From assembly GCA_028564705.1 (NCBI GenBank), contig JAPXFQ010000840.1, forward strand, positions 186,001 to 250,000: DNA of 64,000 nt, read 5' to 3'. This DNA comes from Apricaphanius iberus (lineage: Eukaryota; Chordata; Actinopteri; Cyprinodontiformes; Aphaniidae). A model generated the notes under the pieces. The model saw only the letters and a list, made by a program, of their open reading frames with translations. It did not search any database and was not told where the DNA came from. Below, piece by piece: positions 11,346 to 23,900 of the stretch (positions are counted from its first letter, which is position 1; each line of letters starts with the position of its first letter). The position numbers and the translations under genes are program-made.

Positions 11346-13019
11346 CCTGAACTGTAATAAAAATACGAATTTATTAACTGCAGTACGGCACATCCATCTT
11401 AAATCTTCTTTTGATAATGTCATCATGTTCTTTTTTTTTCTGCATCAGATTAGAGGGAGATATTCGTTCTTTGAACAACCTGGAAAAAAACAAGTAAAAT
11501 TTTCAAATTGTTATAATTCTTTAACACCTTTTGTTTATATAAATTTAAAGAATTAGGAACATTTTCAGCCTACAGCTTTCAGAATAATCCCTCTATAAAT
11601 GAACTACTGAGTGACAGATTGATTTGTTGTGCCAGGTAAGGTAAATCATTACAATTTAAACTAGAACAATCCCTAAAGTTTATTTCATATAATGGTGGAT
11701 TTCACATTCATACGTGAGAAATATGAAAGTCTACAAAACGGTTTTTGCGAGCAGTCCCAAAGAAAATTGTATAATGCAGGACATTTTGGCTCTTCAGTGA
11801 CCACAACAGACACATTTCACAGATGTAGACTGGTAGACCAATAGACTATGCTTTGTGGTGGAAAAAGCAAAAGCTAGATAAATGCAAACTGTCATGTGTC
11901 TTCCTTTTTTAAATTGTATTTATTTACAGTCCATTTGTCCGGAAAAAACATGTTTATATTCATGTGTTCAGGGTCAGACTTTTAAATTGCCCGCCTCAGA
12001 CTGGGAAGCTAAAAGAGAAATGTGAGGATGATATTCCCAGATCAATGTAATGGAAGGGGGGAGCAAAACTTAATAAGAAAAGGCAACAGTGAAGCAGAAG
12101 ACCTGCAGGCTTGAAACTTTTAACTAGACCACACGGAATTGCATCAAGGCAACGGTATCAGGGATAAAACTGCTGTAACATCTGTACAGCACAACAGTAA
12201 ATTAGATTTCAGCAGTAACAGTATAAAATGATGAAGCAATATGTTGTGGATGTTTTCACCAAACCTAAAAGCAAAGCTTTCAGTTGTTTTTAAGTATTTC
12301 TTTTTATTGTGATCATAGATATAAATCTTGTTGCCGCCTTACCAAAGTTATGTTATTATTACTACATGCTTTACTTATTATAGATGGCAAATCAATGGAA
12401 ATGGCATCAAATGTAATAATATTATTTGGTGATCAATCATATGGAAACTTTTTGATGGATGACATTTGAAGAAAAAATACAAAATGGACTCAAAGTATGC
12501 AAAAACAAGGGTAGTTAAATCTGTCTATAAACAGGTGTCACTGTGTTCCAAACTGCTGTCATCAAAATTCTGTTATTTTTGTTGATTTGTAACATTTTAT
12601 TTATTTGCAAATTAGTCATTCCATATTGTAACTGGGTAAAACAGCATATGGTGCTGTGAAAAAGCAGTTGCTTCTTAAAGATGGTTTGTGATGTTGGTTT
12701 CACTTACATGCAGAGACTGCACTACAATTTTAGCTGACAGGGTGAAAGAAATTGGTTCTTAATCAATTTCTAACCTTAAGTTTTTGAAATTATGACAACA
12801 TTTTCAGTAGTATACTGTCATTCACTTTATTTAATATTAAATCGGAACAAATTTATCGTAGATTCTACATTGTACCATCACACATTGAGCAGATTGATAA
12901 CCTACACGTAATATGAACATATGCCCTGTTTTGGCCCGAATGCTTCTCAAGTAGCAGTAGTACGTGCCGCCAGTGCATAATGGAGGCTGAAGCGCCACTT
13001 TAACCGTAGTTTTAAAATC
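11346..13019. other. Intergenic, no gene recognised
   Basis: AT-rich, with no repeat edge or exon that I can support. Confidence 0.5.
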
Positions 13020-14015
13020 AAGGCAAGGCAATTTTATTTAAAAAGCACACTTTCAACACAAGGCAATTCAAGGTGATCTCTAATGCACTCTGGTGCTAAA
13101 CCATTCAATGATATATTGACTAATAAAAGCACTTTGAAATCTATTCTCTGAGCTATAGGGAGCCTGTGTAAGGACTTTAGAACTGGGGTGATGTGTACTA
13201 CTTTCCTGGTTCTAGTGAGAACACGAGCTGCAGCATTCTGGATCAGCTGCAGCTGTCTGGTGGATTTTTTAGGTAGACCTGTGAAGACACTGTTACACTA
13301 TGTTATAGGTTACAGTACTGTTACAGGTAGCTAGACATGGTAGCTAGACATAAATGCATGGATGAGTTTTTCTAGGTCTCCTTGAGTCATCAGTCCATTT
13401 AATCCTAGATATGTTCCTCAAGTGTTAGAAAGCTGACCTTGTTATTGCCTTTATGTGACCTTGGAGATTCAAGTCTGAGTCCATTATTACACCTAGATTT
13501 CTGGCCTGGTTGGTAGTTTCTAGTTGGACCAACTGAAGCTGTGTACTGATATTTAATTGATCGTTTTTGTGTCCAAAGATAAGTACTTTAGTTTTGTTTT
13601 TGTTCAGTTGGAGGAAATTTTGAAACATCCAGCTGTTAATTTGCCCAATGTATTTATTGAGGATTTGGATGGCTTCAACGTGACCTGGTGACATTGAGAT
13701 ATAAAGTTGAGTGTCGTCAGTTGTGGTAGTTGATATTATTTGTTGTTATAATCTGGCTTGATGGGAGCATGTCAATACTAAATAGGAGGTGCCCTAGGAT
13801 GGAGCATTTGGGGATCCCGCATGTGATCTCGGTTTCTTGTGATGAGAATTTACTTATTGACATGAAGAAGTTCCTGTTCTTGAGGTAGTATTTGAACCAC
13901 TCGAGTGCCGAACCAGAGAATCCAACCCAGCTCTCTAGACGTTCCAGTAATATATAATGATCAACAGTGTCAAACAGTGCTGAGGTCCAATAGTACCAAT
14001 ACTGTGGTTTCAATC
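13020..14015 (-). pseudogene. Broken LINE reverse-transcriptase copy, minus strand
   Basis: On the minus strand, 14013-13717 encodes the palm of a non-LTR reverse transcriptase (TSALFDTVDHYILLERLESW, then WVGFSGSALEWFKYYLKNRN, then the ITCGIPKCSILGHLLFS block, where the family has G-V-P-Q-G-S). The frame then breaks: the catalytic Y-A-D-D box should fall near 13700-13715, where only the two aspartate codons can be discerned, in a different frame and after loss of a few bases. 13694-13425 continues in frame with MSPGHVEAIQILNK, QNFLQLNKNKTKVLIFG and NQARNLGVIMDSDLN. Further decayed coding sequence reaches about 13080, then a 3' end GGCAAGGCAA at 13021. AAAATC at 13014-13019 and 14016-14021 may be the target duplication. 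It cannot make an active enzyme. Confidence 0.85.
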
Positions 14016-14021
14016 AAAATC

Positions 14022-15029
14022 CTAAAGGAAACTTTAAGAGAATCAGTTCATAACCCTCAGCTGGATACTCTTCAGTTGTACACACCAAAGCTAATCCAAA
14101 ACAAGGTTAACCAACTCAAGCTAGCTCTTCTGCTACTTTGATGTGTATAAAAAATTGTTTTAAATCTACTTCTAAACCATTTTTTTTGGGACCATTCTAT
14201 GAAGCTTATAAATCCTAAACGAAAAGTTTGGACTCAGGTTTTTTTCACATTTGTCTCACAGCAGACTAATCAGCTGAACTTACTGCTCTGCCTCCCTCGA
14301 AGCACAGTCTTTCCAGAAAGCCAAAAACCCATGAGGAATCTAATGGAGAAATGTGGGTGACTGAAAAGAAATAAGAAAAACTTTCGTTTTTTATACGCTA
14401 GAATAGTCCTCTACAGTCTTCCTCATCTGGGGACCTTTTAAGAACCACAGTACGTATCGGCTTTGCAGTTTGATAGCCAATTTACCAGCGCCTCCCTCAT
14501 GAGCAGACAGCATTGAAGGTGCCCTGAGTGCCAATTTACAAGTACTTGGAAACGAACACCTACTGAGAAAGAAGAGCGTGAGGAGAAGATAAAAGGCAGA
14601 GAGAACGTTTGGTTTGAACAGTCCACTTTTCCTGGAACTGCTCCCAGCTGAGTAAAATGACCTTGAAGTATGGAAGTGACAGGAACAGAAGCTTCTGTGC
14701 TTCCCTATTAATCTTCGTAAGATAGAGGAACAAATATAAAAAAGGAAAATCATTCTGTTCCCTAGTTTAACAATGCTGCCATTTAAAGTGAAACCAGATA
14801 AGAAAAAATGAGAACAACCCTATAGATATTCAGTTCTTTCAAAAGAAATGTTAAAATGTCAAATACTTTTCCTATTTTCTACAAAGAAAATGGTTTAATT
14901 ACTGCAAACAGCAGAAATGAACCTTACTTTACATGTAAATCAAAATATCTTCAAAAAGACAGTCTGAAGGAAAAGTCAAGACCACCTATTCCTTATTAGC
15001 TAGTCTTTCCCCTTCCAGATGGAATAACG
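14022..15029. other. Intergenic, no gene recognised
   Basis: Frames on the minus strand at 14391-14753 overlap and have no known domain. Nothing else recognised. Confidence 0.45.
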
Positions 15030-15490
15030 TCTTGTAGTAATCTACCAGTCTGTGAACATTTTGCCCCACTTCTTTTTTTCGGTTGTTGACACACAGCAGC
15101 ATCTCAATAACATCCAGCAATTGGGCTTAGACTGCCAAGAATGTTCCAGTTATTTGTTTTCAGACAGTCCTTGCTGGAATTACCAGCGTGGTTTGGGTCA
15201 TTGTTATTTTGCAATGTCCAGTTCTGCTTCAGGTTTTCTTTTGAATACTGTCTGATAGTTTTTTTAAAGGCACCCGTTGACATGCAGTATAAAAAATAAT
15301 AGTGGATTCTATGATGGGGCGCTGGCCAGGTTCAGGTGCAACAAAGTATCCCCATATCATGACACCTAATAGGCTGTATTTGTCAAACTGTGGGTTTGCG
15401 GGTCCAAAATCATCCCATAACTACCCATCTTGCTCAGTGTTTATTCCTGCAAACTGGTCTTCAGTGAAATCCAAACATTATGTTAGATGC
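15030..15490 (-). pseudogene. Tc1/mariner-type transposase remnant, minus strand
   Basis: Reading the minus strand from high to low coordinates gives, in order, LLGVMIWGYF (about 15375-15345; family V-M-V-W-G-C-F), then NWTLQNNNDPNH near 15220-15180 (family N-W-x-L-Q-x-D-N-D-P-K-H), then SSKDCLKTNNWNILGSLSP near 15165-15120 (family K-W-N-V-L-x-W-P-S-Q-S-P). The catalytic aspartate before N-D-P-K-H appears replaced by asparagine, and several frameshifts are present. The terminal inverted repeats were not found. It is an old inactive Tc1-like copy whose transposase is readable only in pieces. Confidence 0.75.
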
Positions 15491-16843
15491 ATGTGCTGAA
15501 ATTAAAGTCAAGGTGCTACTGACTAGCTAAGTGACCAAATGCTAATTAACATTATAACTCTTGTTGTGGCTGTGTGTTAAAAAGTACAAAACAATATATT
15601 TTATCTTGCCTGGCTGGTGCAGCTCTCTGTGTGCACAGAACCCCTAAACCTATTTTTGTAGAACCGCCTCACGTGCTAGTCTTTAGCAATAAACGTTGGT
15701 TCCAACAGATCCGAATGTTGAATCCGAATCTTTTTTCTTCTTATTTTTTTAAAGAGTTCATTAAAGTTTTTTTGTCTTTCAATATTCGGCCAGTCTGATC
15801 AAAAGAGAAAACCATCATCCCCAAACAACACTGAGTAAAAGGTACCTCTCCTTTAGGATTGTTGGTTGACAATCTCTCTAAATGGTCCTATAATTTATTT
15901 TTCTTTTGATAGTACAAGGAAGGAAATTAAGCATATATCTGGATGAAACACAAATACAGAGGATACAATTAAAGTAAAACATGTCCAATCCAATCAGGAT
16001 TTTATTTAATTCAAATTGAAGGTTCAGAAAAGTTGCCAGAGCTTTCGATTATTATTTTCCTCTGTAGATATCTGTCACATTGCATGTGTCAAACCATCTC
16101 TGCAAAAAAAAAAAAAAAAAAAAATATGTGGGAGTAAGCTGACTTTGATTTCTGATTTTGATTCTCAAGGAAAGAATGAGCTCAGTGATGAACAGACCTA
16201 AAGAGAAAAAAAAACATGATCAGAATAAAAAAAATAATCAGAAAAATCTATTCTATGTAGAGGTTATAATAAAAACAACAGTCACAGATCTTTGTGTGGT
16301 ACAAAGAAGTTTAGACTGCAATAAAGGAACGATGTAGTAAAAAAATAAATACCAATTCACACACTAATCTTCGTTTCATCTCCTCTTCTTTGTTCCTTGT
16401 AGCAAACATGAAGGTTGACTAGGATTTTTTTTCTTTTTTTCTTTTCACAAAAGTGATCTGAGAGTAAACAAAGAAACTAAACAAATTTACAGAAAATAAA
16501 CTTAATAAAACATGCTGTATTTCAGTTATGGGTGTGCTATATCCCTGCTGGTGTTCCAAATTTATTTCTGAAAGGTACAACTTGCTATTGGTTTTCCATA
16601 CAAAGGAAGCCAAAAAAATATTAGCTAAATGCTCCAGAGTTAGCCAATAGAGCAACATATACACAGGTACATCTCTGTAAAGTGGAAAACAACTTTTGGA
16701 GTCCTTTGGAAGAAGTTTATATCAAATCGCCATCAGCGTATTTACAAATAACGTGAGTCAATTGGAACAGAGGATTTTCCACCTGTAAGAAGGAATTATC
16801 TGCTCCAAAGTCCTTAATTTCCATGTTTTGTTATTAACCATTA
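15491..16843. other. Intergenic, no gene recognised
   Basis: AT-rich. Contains an A-run of about 20 bases at 16104-16123, possibly the tail of an unrecognised retroposed copy. Confidence 0.45.
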
Positions 16844-17085
16844 GCAATATTCCCCTGTAACTCTCTGAGGTGCTGTGGTGTAACTTCTGGGGCTTTTACA
16901 GGCTTTCAATCCAACCAATTGTAACTTATGCTAACTGCCGATTTCAGTGACATTGCAGCTGTCCGCAATTGCAGCTGTAGTCTGCGTAGGTTGTGGAAAG
17001 GGAGCTTGTGGAAGCTGAAGTTAGTCTTTGATGATTCGGTTAGTGCAATTTGGAAGCAGGCAAACGCCAAGCATGTTGATATGAA
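16844..17085. repeat. Dispersed repeat, copy A
   Basis: About 240 bp here is repeated in the same orientation at 20000-20230. Shared words include CTCTGAGGTGCTGTGGTGTA, TGCGTAGGTTGTGGAAAGGG and GCAGGCAAAC. The copies have diverged by scattered substitutions and small indels, so they look like old members of one dispersed family rather than a recent local duplication. I do not recognise the family. Confidence 0.7.
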
Positions 17086-19479
17086 ACTCCTGCTTAGACT
17101 TCAACTGGGATCGAGCACAGCAGTGAGGGAATTGAAACTCTAAGTAAATTGAATCTTGTCTGGGTGAATAAATGAACATAATGAATTCTAAAAATAAGGT
17201 CCAGGTTGGAAAAAAAGAACTTGCCCTTCAATAAAGCTGTTAATGAATTAAAGGGGATACATTATTGCCGCTATTTAAACAGTTATTATATCTATGGGTA
17301 CAAAACATCTTAATGAAAAGCTTAATGAGCTGTTTAGAGGGCTTTTTTTTTAATGCAAATTGATGGTTGCAGACCACGCCCTCTCATCCTGTAGACCGCT
17401 TATTGTGACGTCCCAATGGGCTCTTTTTCAAAAGACTTGGAGAAGCACAAGATTTCTGACAGCCCAAATCTGCCTAAAAATAAAGGATGAATGGTTTTGA
17501 CTCATATTTGGAGTGTTTACAGAAGCAGCAGAGCCCTGAATGGCAACACAAAAGTATGAAAAAGGGACATTGAATAAAATGCCCCCTTTTGAAACGTTAA
17601 AGGGAATTAGCAATTAACATGTTATTAGTGCACTAACTTTGACAACCCTAGAACAGTATCATATTTTTTTGCATTTTTTTGTTTAAAGGGTGACAAGTCT
17701 GGGGAGTTGGTTATATTAGAAGTTTGTGAATTAGATGGGATTAAACAACAAATAATTTGGGTAAAATAAAAAAAAACTTTCTATATGGCTTTGTATGTGT
17801 TGAAGCACTAGAGTCTGAAACAAATAATTAATTAGAAACAAATATAATCATGTAGGATTCAGCCTTCGCATCAAAGTCACTGATAGCATTTTTGTGTTAA
17901 TTGGTGTTTTCATATGATACATAAACAAAAGTTATTGTCAGTTTATGGCAGTTGTGTATAACAGCCACAGTCGGATGCTTTTTCTGTTAGGGAGACTTTA
18001 TTCGGATTTCTAGAGTTCTTAATGACTCATTAATTTTTTATCTTTCTTTCAGTTCAAGAGACAGTAAGCATTTTACTGTAGATTCAGTGTGACATGTTAA
18101 ATCTGTTCTCCAGTTCAGAGGAGATTTACATTGACTGTTAATCTCTTTTAAACTTTAAACATGTATTATTGTCTTTACAGGAAGTGCCATATAAGAGCTT
18201 TGATTCAGCTTTATATTAAACTGCACATGATATTTATTTAATGTAATCAAAATGTAATGAACTAATAGTTGCATCATTTTTGATACACCAATAAAATACC
18301 ATGTGTTTCTTTTTTCTTGGAAATAAGAGGGTTTAGTCATTGTTTTTTTCAATTGTCTGTTAAAGCATCATTAGCTGAAGACAATATAATAATGAAGAGT
18401 TATCATTGTCTGAAATTATGCCATAAAACCAGCAGTTCTCAGTGGTAGCCTCTAGCAAGCATGAGGAAAAAAACAGGAGTACAGCAGCAGTGAAGGACAA
18501 AGTTTATGGAGGTAATATGTGCTGGAGGAATTAGAATGAAATTGCAGCTGGTTTATTGAATGCCTTGCTGTTTCTTTTGTTTAGGTTATACTTTAAGACA
18601 ATTTAAACCTGGTCTAAAAACATTCTGGAACAAACCTGTAGAAAGGCGATATGAAATACAAATGACTTAGATGGAAACTCAAAGAGGAAGGGTGCAGAAG
18701 TTCAATTGACTTCTTCATGATCTTCCACAAATCAGCTGCACAGAACAAAACTTACACTTAGCACAGTAGGTGCAATATAATCACAAATAACAGTGGGAAC
18801 TGGAGTTATGTTAACTACGACTCTCTGTTGTTTAATTCAGAAATGCTTTATTGATCCCATAGGGAAAATAAGAGTTGATGTAGTTCATCCTATTTAAAAA
18901 GTAACTCAGCCCCAATCGGAGTCCAAATCTGCCCACATTTCGTATTTGAATAAAGCCTCAAAATGAGGCCTTTCCTCATGGAACAGGACGGGGGAGGGTG
19001 GGTGTGGTCTGCCCTGGGAACTGACATGACTGCCTGCAGTTTGTACAGTGTGACCGACCGAGAGACACACACAGACGGACAAAAAGATGCAAAGCAATTG
19101 CGAAGCAAGCTCTATTTCTCAAAGGCAAGGTAATTATGAGGTTGAATATTTCTCTCCAACTCGTTCAGAAAGAAGTGATGAGAGGTCAGAAGGTTCTGTG
19201 GAGGAGGCGAGCAGCCTTGAACCATATTGTTTTGAGTTCATTGCTTGTGAGATAACAATCTGCTGCGGAGGAGTGGTTGAGATTATTTTATACTCCAAAG
19301 TAGTAAGACGCTGGCATCAGAAATACAAGCCGACATAAAAATAACAGGGTGAGCTGGAAGCAAAGCCAGATTCATTTCAAGTGCAGTGCTTTGCAGCATA
19401 ACGTTTTTGGTTTCAGTTCTAGGTACGAAATGAATGTTTTTAGTAAAATGTAATTAAAACACCAAAGATAACGACCAGG
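17086..19479. other. Intergenic; small repeat scrap at 18836-18874
   Basis: Mostly unrecognised AT-rich DNA. A perfect octamer ATGCAAAT lies at 17353-17360. The words TTTATTGATCCCATAGGGAA near 18847 match the edge of a common fish repeat usually written TTTATTGATCCCGTAGGGAA. Confidence 0.45.
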
Positions 19480-19499
19480 CATGTACACAGCACTATTAG

Positions 19500-19690
19500 G
19501 CACTCATTTATAGAGTTTATCAACAAAAAGGTGAGTTGTGGGGTGAGTTGCACTTTAATTCTTCAGTGAGTTGTTGTAGATCCTGATGGCTGTGTGCAAG
19601 AAGATCTCCTGTAGTGGTCTATGTTGCAGAGAAGCCTGCAAACATTCCTGTTGTAGGCTAGTATCATGGAGAGGATGCTCAGGGTTTTCA
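19500..19690. repeat. Teleost dispersed repeat fragment
   Basis: The words GTTGCACTTTAATTCTTCAG, TAGATCCTGATGGCTGTGTG and GGAGAGGATGCTCAGGGTT are recognisable as part of a widespread fish repeat, probably the same one whose edge is at 18836-18874. No coding frame survives and the superfamily is not assigned. Confidence 0.5.
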
Positions 19691-19999
19691 ATTATTATTA
19701 AGAAACGCTCAGATTTACATACAGAAAAATTTAACCAGCTTCCTTAGTAACTTGCTAAAAGACGAATAGGTTATAAGAGCCATATATAAATGGGATTGTG
19801 GAGTTCAAACCAACAGTTCCATTGATCTCTAATATATTTCCTTTAAAAAAGAGCAACAGCATCCATTTTTGTCCTTTTATTTACACTGAAAATATTAGTT
19901 TTTCAGTCATATCAAAGAGATTTTAATTGATCATGATTAATCGTGATTAATTCAAAACTAGCCTGTGATGAATCTACATGTTTCTTTATGAGCAGTTTA

Positions 20000-20230
20000 C
20001 AATATTCCACTGTGACTCTCTGAGGTGCTGTGGTGTAACTTCTGGGGTTGTACAGGCTTTTAATCCAACCAATTCCAGTTTCCACTAACTGCCGATTTTA
20101 ATTATGTCGCAGCCGTCCACCATTGTAGCTATAGTATGCGTAGGTTGTGGAAAGGGAGGCTGTGAAAGCTGAACTTAGTCCGATTTGTGATTCAGTTTGG
20201 GAGCAGGCAAACACGAACAAAGTTGCTATC
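20000..20230. repeat. Dispersed repeat, copy B
   Basis: Second copy of the family at 16844-17085, same orientation. It lies about 130 bp upstream of the LTR element insertion point at 20358, so the LTR element landed beside this older repeat. Confidence 0.7.
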
Positions 20231-20740
20231 TGCAGTAGCAAGTTCTGTCTAACCGGCAACCATAAAGCACAGAGTGAATTAATTGTTTGAAAGCCATAGT
20301 TTCTGGTAAACTAAACGTAATTCTGTGTTTTTGTTTCATGTCCTCTGAAGTTAGCTACTGTGGTATTATTCTACATATGTTTTAAACTTCTATTATTCAG
20401 AAGGTAAAAGTTTGTTTGATATAGTTTGCATGGTTGTAAAAAATATATTGTCTGTCAGTATTTGTTATTGGGATAAGCTTTTAAGTCATAAAACTCTTGG
20501 GTAAGTTTTATTGCAGGCTGTAAAAACAGGATGTCTGTATAGATAAGGATGGAGGCCATGAAGCTGGGAGTGTTGCCATAAAACCATAATTCTCAGAATG
20601 AACTTTTGACCAAGAACAGAGAAATGTCTCATCTTATGACTGCATAATTCTCTGACAGCCAATAATGGTTAAGACACTGTATGGAAATGTTCTGATTGGA
20701 GGGAGAAGAAACGCCTAGAGTCCTGGCGAGGCCCGGTGTC

Positions 20741-20747
20741 TATAAAG
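20741..20747 (+). promoter_or_regulatory. LTR TATA box
   Basis: TATAAAG sits about 100 bases before the LTR polyadenylation signal, the expected order for an LTR promoter. The same motif is at 28559-28565 in the 3' LTR. Confidence 0.7.
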
Positions 20748-20844
20748 TTGTGAAATGAAGATCATTCAATTGTCAGAAATATTGTCTGGCCCAGAGAAAC
20801 TAGGGCATCTTTCTCTGTAAACTGCAATTTGTTAATCTGTTCAA

Positions 20845-20850
20845 AATAAA
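20845..20850 (+). terminator. LTR polyadenylation signal
   Basis: AATAAA in the 5' LTR. The equivalent signal in the 3' LTR, the one that would end a genomic transcript, is at 28664-28669. Confidence 0.65.
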
Positions 20851-20934
20851 TGTTAAGAACTGGAAATTGGCTCCATTTTGTCTCTGCTTGAACATGCACT
20901 GAATTAATTTTGAATAATTATTTAATTCAACAAA

Positions 20935-20951
20935 TGGTGACCTCGACCGTG
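20935..20951 (+). promoter_or_regulatory. Primer-binding site, probably tRNA-Trp type
   Basis: Two bases after the LTR the sequence reads TGGTGACCTCGACCGTG. The complement of the vertebrate tRNA-Trp 3' end is TGGTGACCCCGACGTG, so the first eight bases match and the remainder matches with one substitution and one insertion. Other tRNAs fit less well by recall. Confidence 0.65.
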
Positions 20952-23900
20952 TGCAGAGTTTTGGACCAAGATCCAGTTATTTTTTTAAGTTAATTAACGG
21001 ACATGTATTTGCTCTATTGACAATTTGCGCTGAGTTGCGTAGTTTTTAATTCTGTTGATTGGTTAATCTAACATTGGGTAATGTTGTCATGCAAGTTACA
21101 TATGTTTTTTGTTTTGAGCAGATTAACTGTTGCAAGCCCGTGGTTGAAGCGGCTCCATTGTCTGTGTCTCTGTTCTGAGCATGATTGCGACCTGCTTTGC
21201 GCTCCGCAGAGAAACACCGGTGCCTGCTGGGAGATGGAGTTTGTTACTCCACGCGCCCAGGGGGACAGTGGAGCAGATGGAGCGCTCCCTTCAACGACTC
21301 AAAATCGGAACCAAAGTGCGGATCGGGGCTTGAGAAGTGGCAATCTCAATTACGAAAGGACGCTTTCGTAAGATTCTTCAGGGCTGGCAAGCGGAAAACT
21401 TTGCGGAGAGCCTGTGTGCCCTCCGTAATATGTACGGATTACCTTGATGAACTGCCTGCGTTCCCCAAACGCGCGAATGAGCCAAGCAAATTGGGTTGTG
21501 AGTGATGGTCCGGCATTTTTGGTGAGGTCCGATGAGGTTAGTGTTTTGATTTCTGCTTGTAAAAAAATTGTGTCTGTATGTGTGTGTGAGATGTTTTTTA
21601 CGCAGGCGCTTTGCGAGACGTGCTGGTGATGTTGCGTTTGTGTTAAAATGTTATAGTATAAATAATGAACTCGAGTATAATAAATAAATTAAAATAGGTA
21701 AATGAATATATAACTGAATATGATGGATAACTGACATTAAAAATCTATAAGAATTAGTTGTGAACATTTACAACAGGCCATCAGAGCGGACACCAAGCTA
21801 GGTGGTGACATGGCGGAGCTAATTCTGTGTGATTTTCTGCTTAATAGCACGGCTAACATACGACAGCTTTGACTATATGTTTTGATAAATAAATTAGTGG
21901 TAATAGGCGGTTTTCTGCCATCTGTTCGAGTCTTTTGAGTGGTTTTCTGGAGGCCGGCGCCGGGAAATTTCTCAAAGCAGACTACGACAAATTGTAACAG
22001 ATTGGCGTAAACCTCCGCGATAAAATAATGTACTAATGTCGAAAAATCACCGCTTATAATGTTTTGTTTTTTGTTAATGGTTTTGGGCTGTAACGGACGT
22101 TGTAGGTTCGGTGTTTTCTGTGCGGAACGGCTGTTAGGAAACATATGTTTCAGTCCGCGTGGGAAGAACAGGAGATTTTTTGTTCATGCCGAATTAAAGT
22201 TTGGTCAAGTGGTATAAATTGTGCGGATAAAGTCCTGGCATGGCGGTATGTAATTTTCTAAAGTGTGTGTTGCGATTTTCTGGAGTGTTTTCGCCGTACG
22301 TTTTGTACTGTTTTACGTTTCGTTTCACAAAGAAAGCTAACGGTAGCACGTGGCTGTGGCTGCTGCTAAGCTAGCGGTGGTTGCTTCTGTGTGTCAATGT
22401 GTTTTGTGGTTGAAACTAACTGCATGTTCTATGTGTTGCAAGCTAAAAGTTGATTTTGGATAGAAAGTGATTACAGACTCCTGCAGACGATTGCCTTGTT
22501 AAGTCTTAAACTTACTTGGATTTTTGTTAACTTTTTCTGGTTAATTAGGATGTGAAACGGCCTCAAGATAACTGTTCAGATAACTTTTGTTTGCTACTCC
22601 CGTAGGCAATGTTTTAGCACATTTTCTACGAAGGGCAATTTAAGGTGTTTCACATTTGTCTGAACTGTTCCGGTACGGAGATTAAAGATTAAGAAGTACA
22701 TGCTGAATTTGGTTAACTGCTTTTGCCTGAGAAGGCTCAATTGATTACATGAGGAGAGCAATTATGCATGTTACAATTAAATGCAAATGACTGAGAACAG
22801 TTACTTATGAGTCGATTCTGACTTGGTGAAGTTTTCATTTTTGATTTCATTTTTAAAATTAAAAAGAGGGGAGTGTATAGTCAAAATAAAAGTTGCATTT
22901 TTTGAATCTTTAAGTAGGTGGATTTTTTGCTTTTTGATTGATCTAAGCAGGAGTTGATTAAGTTGGCCTAAATAAAGATAAAGCTATAAGTAGTAATTAT
23001 AAGAATTTAACGAAAAGCAAACGGTGTTAATTGGAAAGCAACAAACTGGTCTAAATTATTTTTTTAAGCACCGTGTTGAATGATACAGAGAATGAATTAT
23101 TTCTGTGATTTAAATAAGTATCATTTATGCTGAAATTATGTTTGGCTTATTTCTGATGGCTCTATAGACTTTAGAAATATAGCTTAGTCTCTGAATAAAT
23201 GATCTAAAGGAGACTGATGTTAAATTATTTAAACGATTAAACATTCTTAAGGATTTTTCTGGATACTAAATGCTTATTGGAGTTATCAAATTTCAACTGG
23301 GGCTCAAGGAGTAACCCAGCATATTTCAATTCTGTTAAAAATTGAATGTTTTTACCATGCAAAACAACACTTATCATAGTGATATTTTCTAAACTAGTGG
23401 GATTTGAATGTTTGAGTTTGAAGAAAAAAAAAACCATTAAAACACAGAGTCATCTTTAAGTAATCAGTTTGTTTTTAAACAGGCTGGGGATAAATTTGAA
23501 TTGGTCTAAGGATTGAAAGTAATGAATATCGCGGTGATCGAAATGATGGTTTAATTTGGAAGTAAGAAGTAAATTCTAAATTCATTTATTCTGATCGTGT
23601 AGAGGCAAAATGTGATTGGACCAGCTACATTGAAATAATTTTTACCATATATTTGAATACACATTTTGTTTTGACAAATAAGAATCGGTTTTAGTTTTAA
23701 AGTTTAAGATTAATTTTTCAGATGTTATTTATTGATTGTTAGCTAGTCCACTTGATGCTGAGAGTAAATTTACAGGTCCTAAAACATTTTGGAACAGTTC
23801 TGATCATAGAATAATGGCATAATATATCATTTGATTAGTGGGGACTCTGTAACTGACAATTTATTTAGATTTTTTTTTTTCTCTCTCAACCTTTATATAT

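Larger units (their letters stand above)
20359..20932 (+). repeat. 5' LTR
   Basis: 574 bp, bounded by TG and CA. U3 contains a CCAAT-type word (GACAGCCAATAATGG near 20655), then a TATA box at 20741. A polyadenylation signal lies at 20845-20850. Transcription would start near 20770 and the R-U5 border fall near 20870; both are inferred from spacing. Confidence 0.9.

Noticed and set aside
21737..22144. 135-codon minus-strand frame in the LTR element
   Set aside because: It opposes the element's transcription direction, has no retroviral or host domain, and contains no supporting signals.
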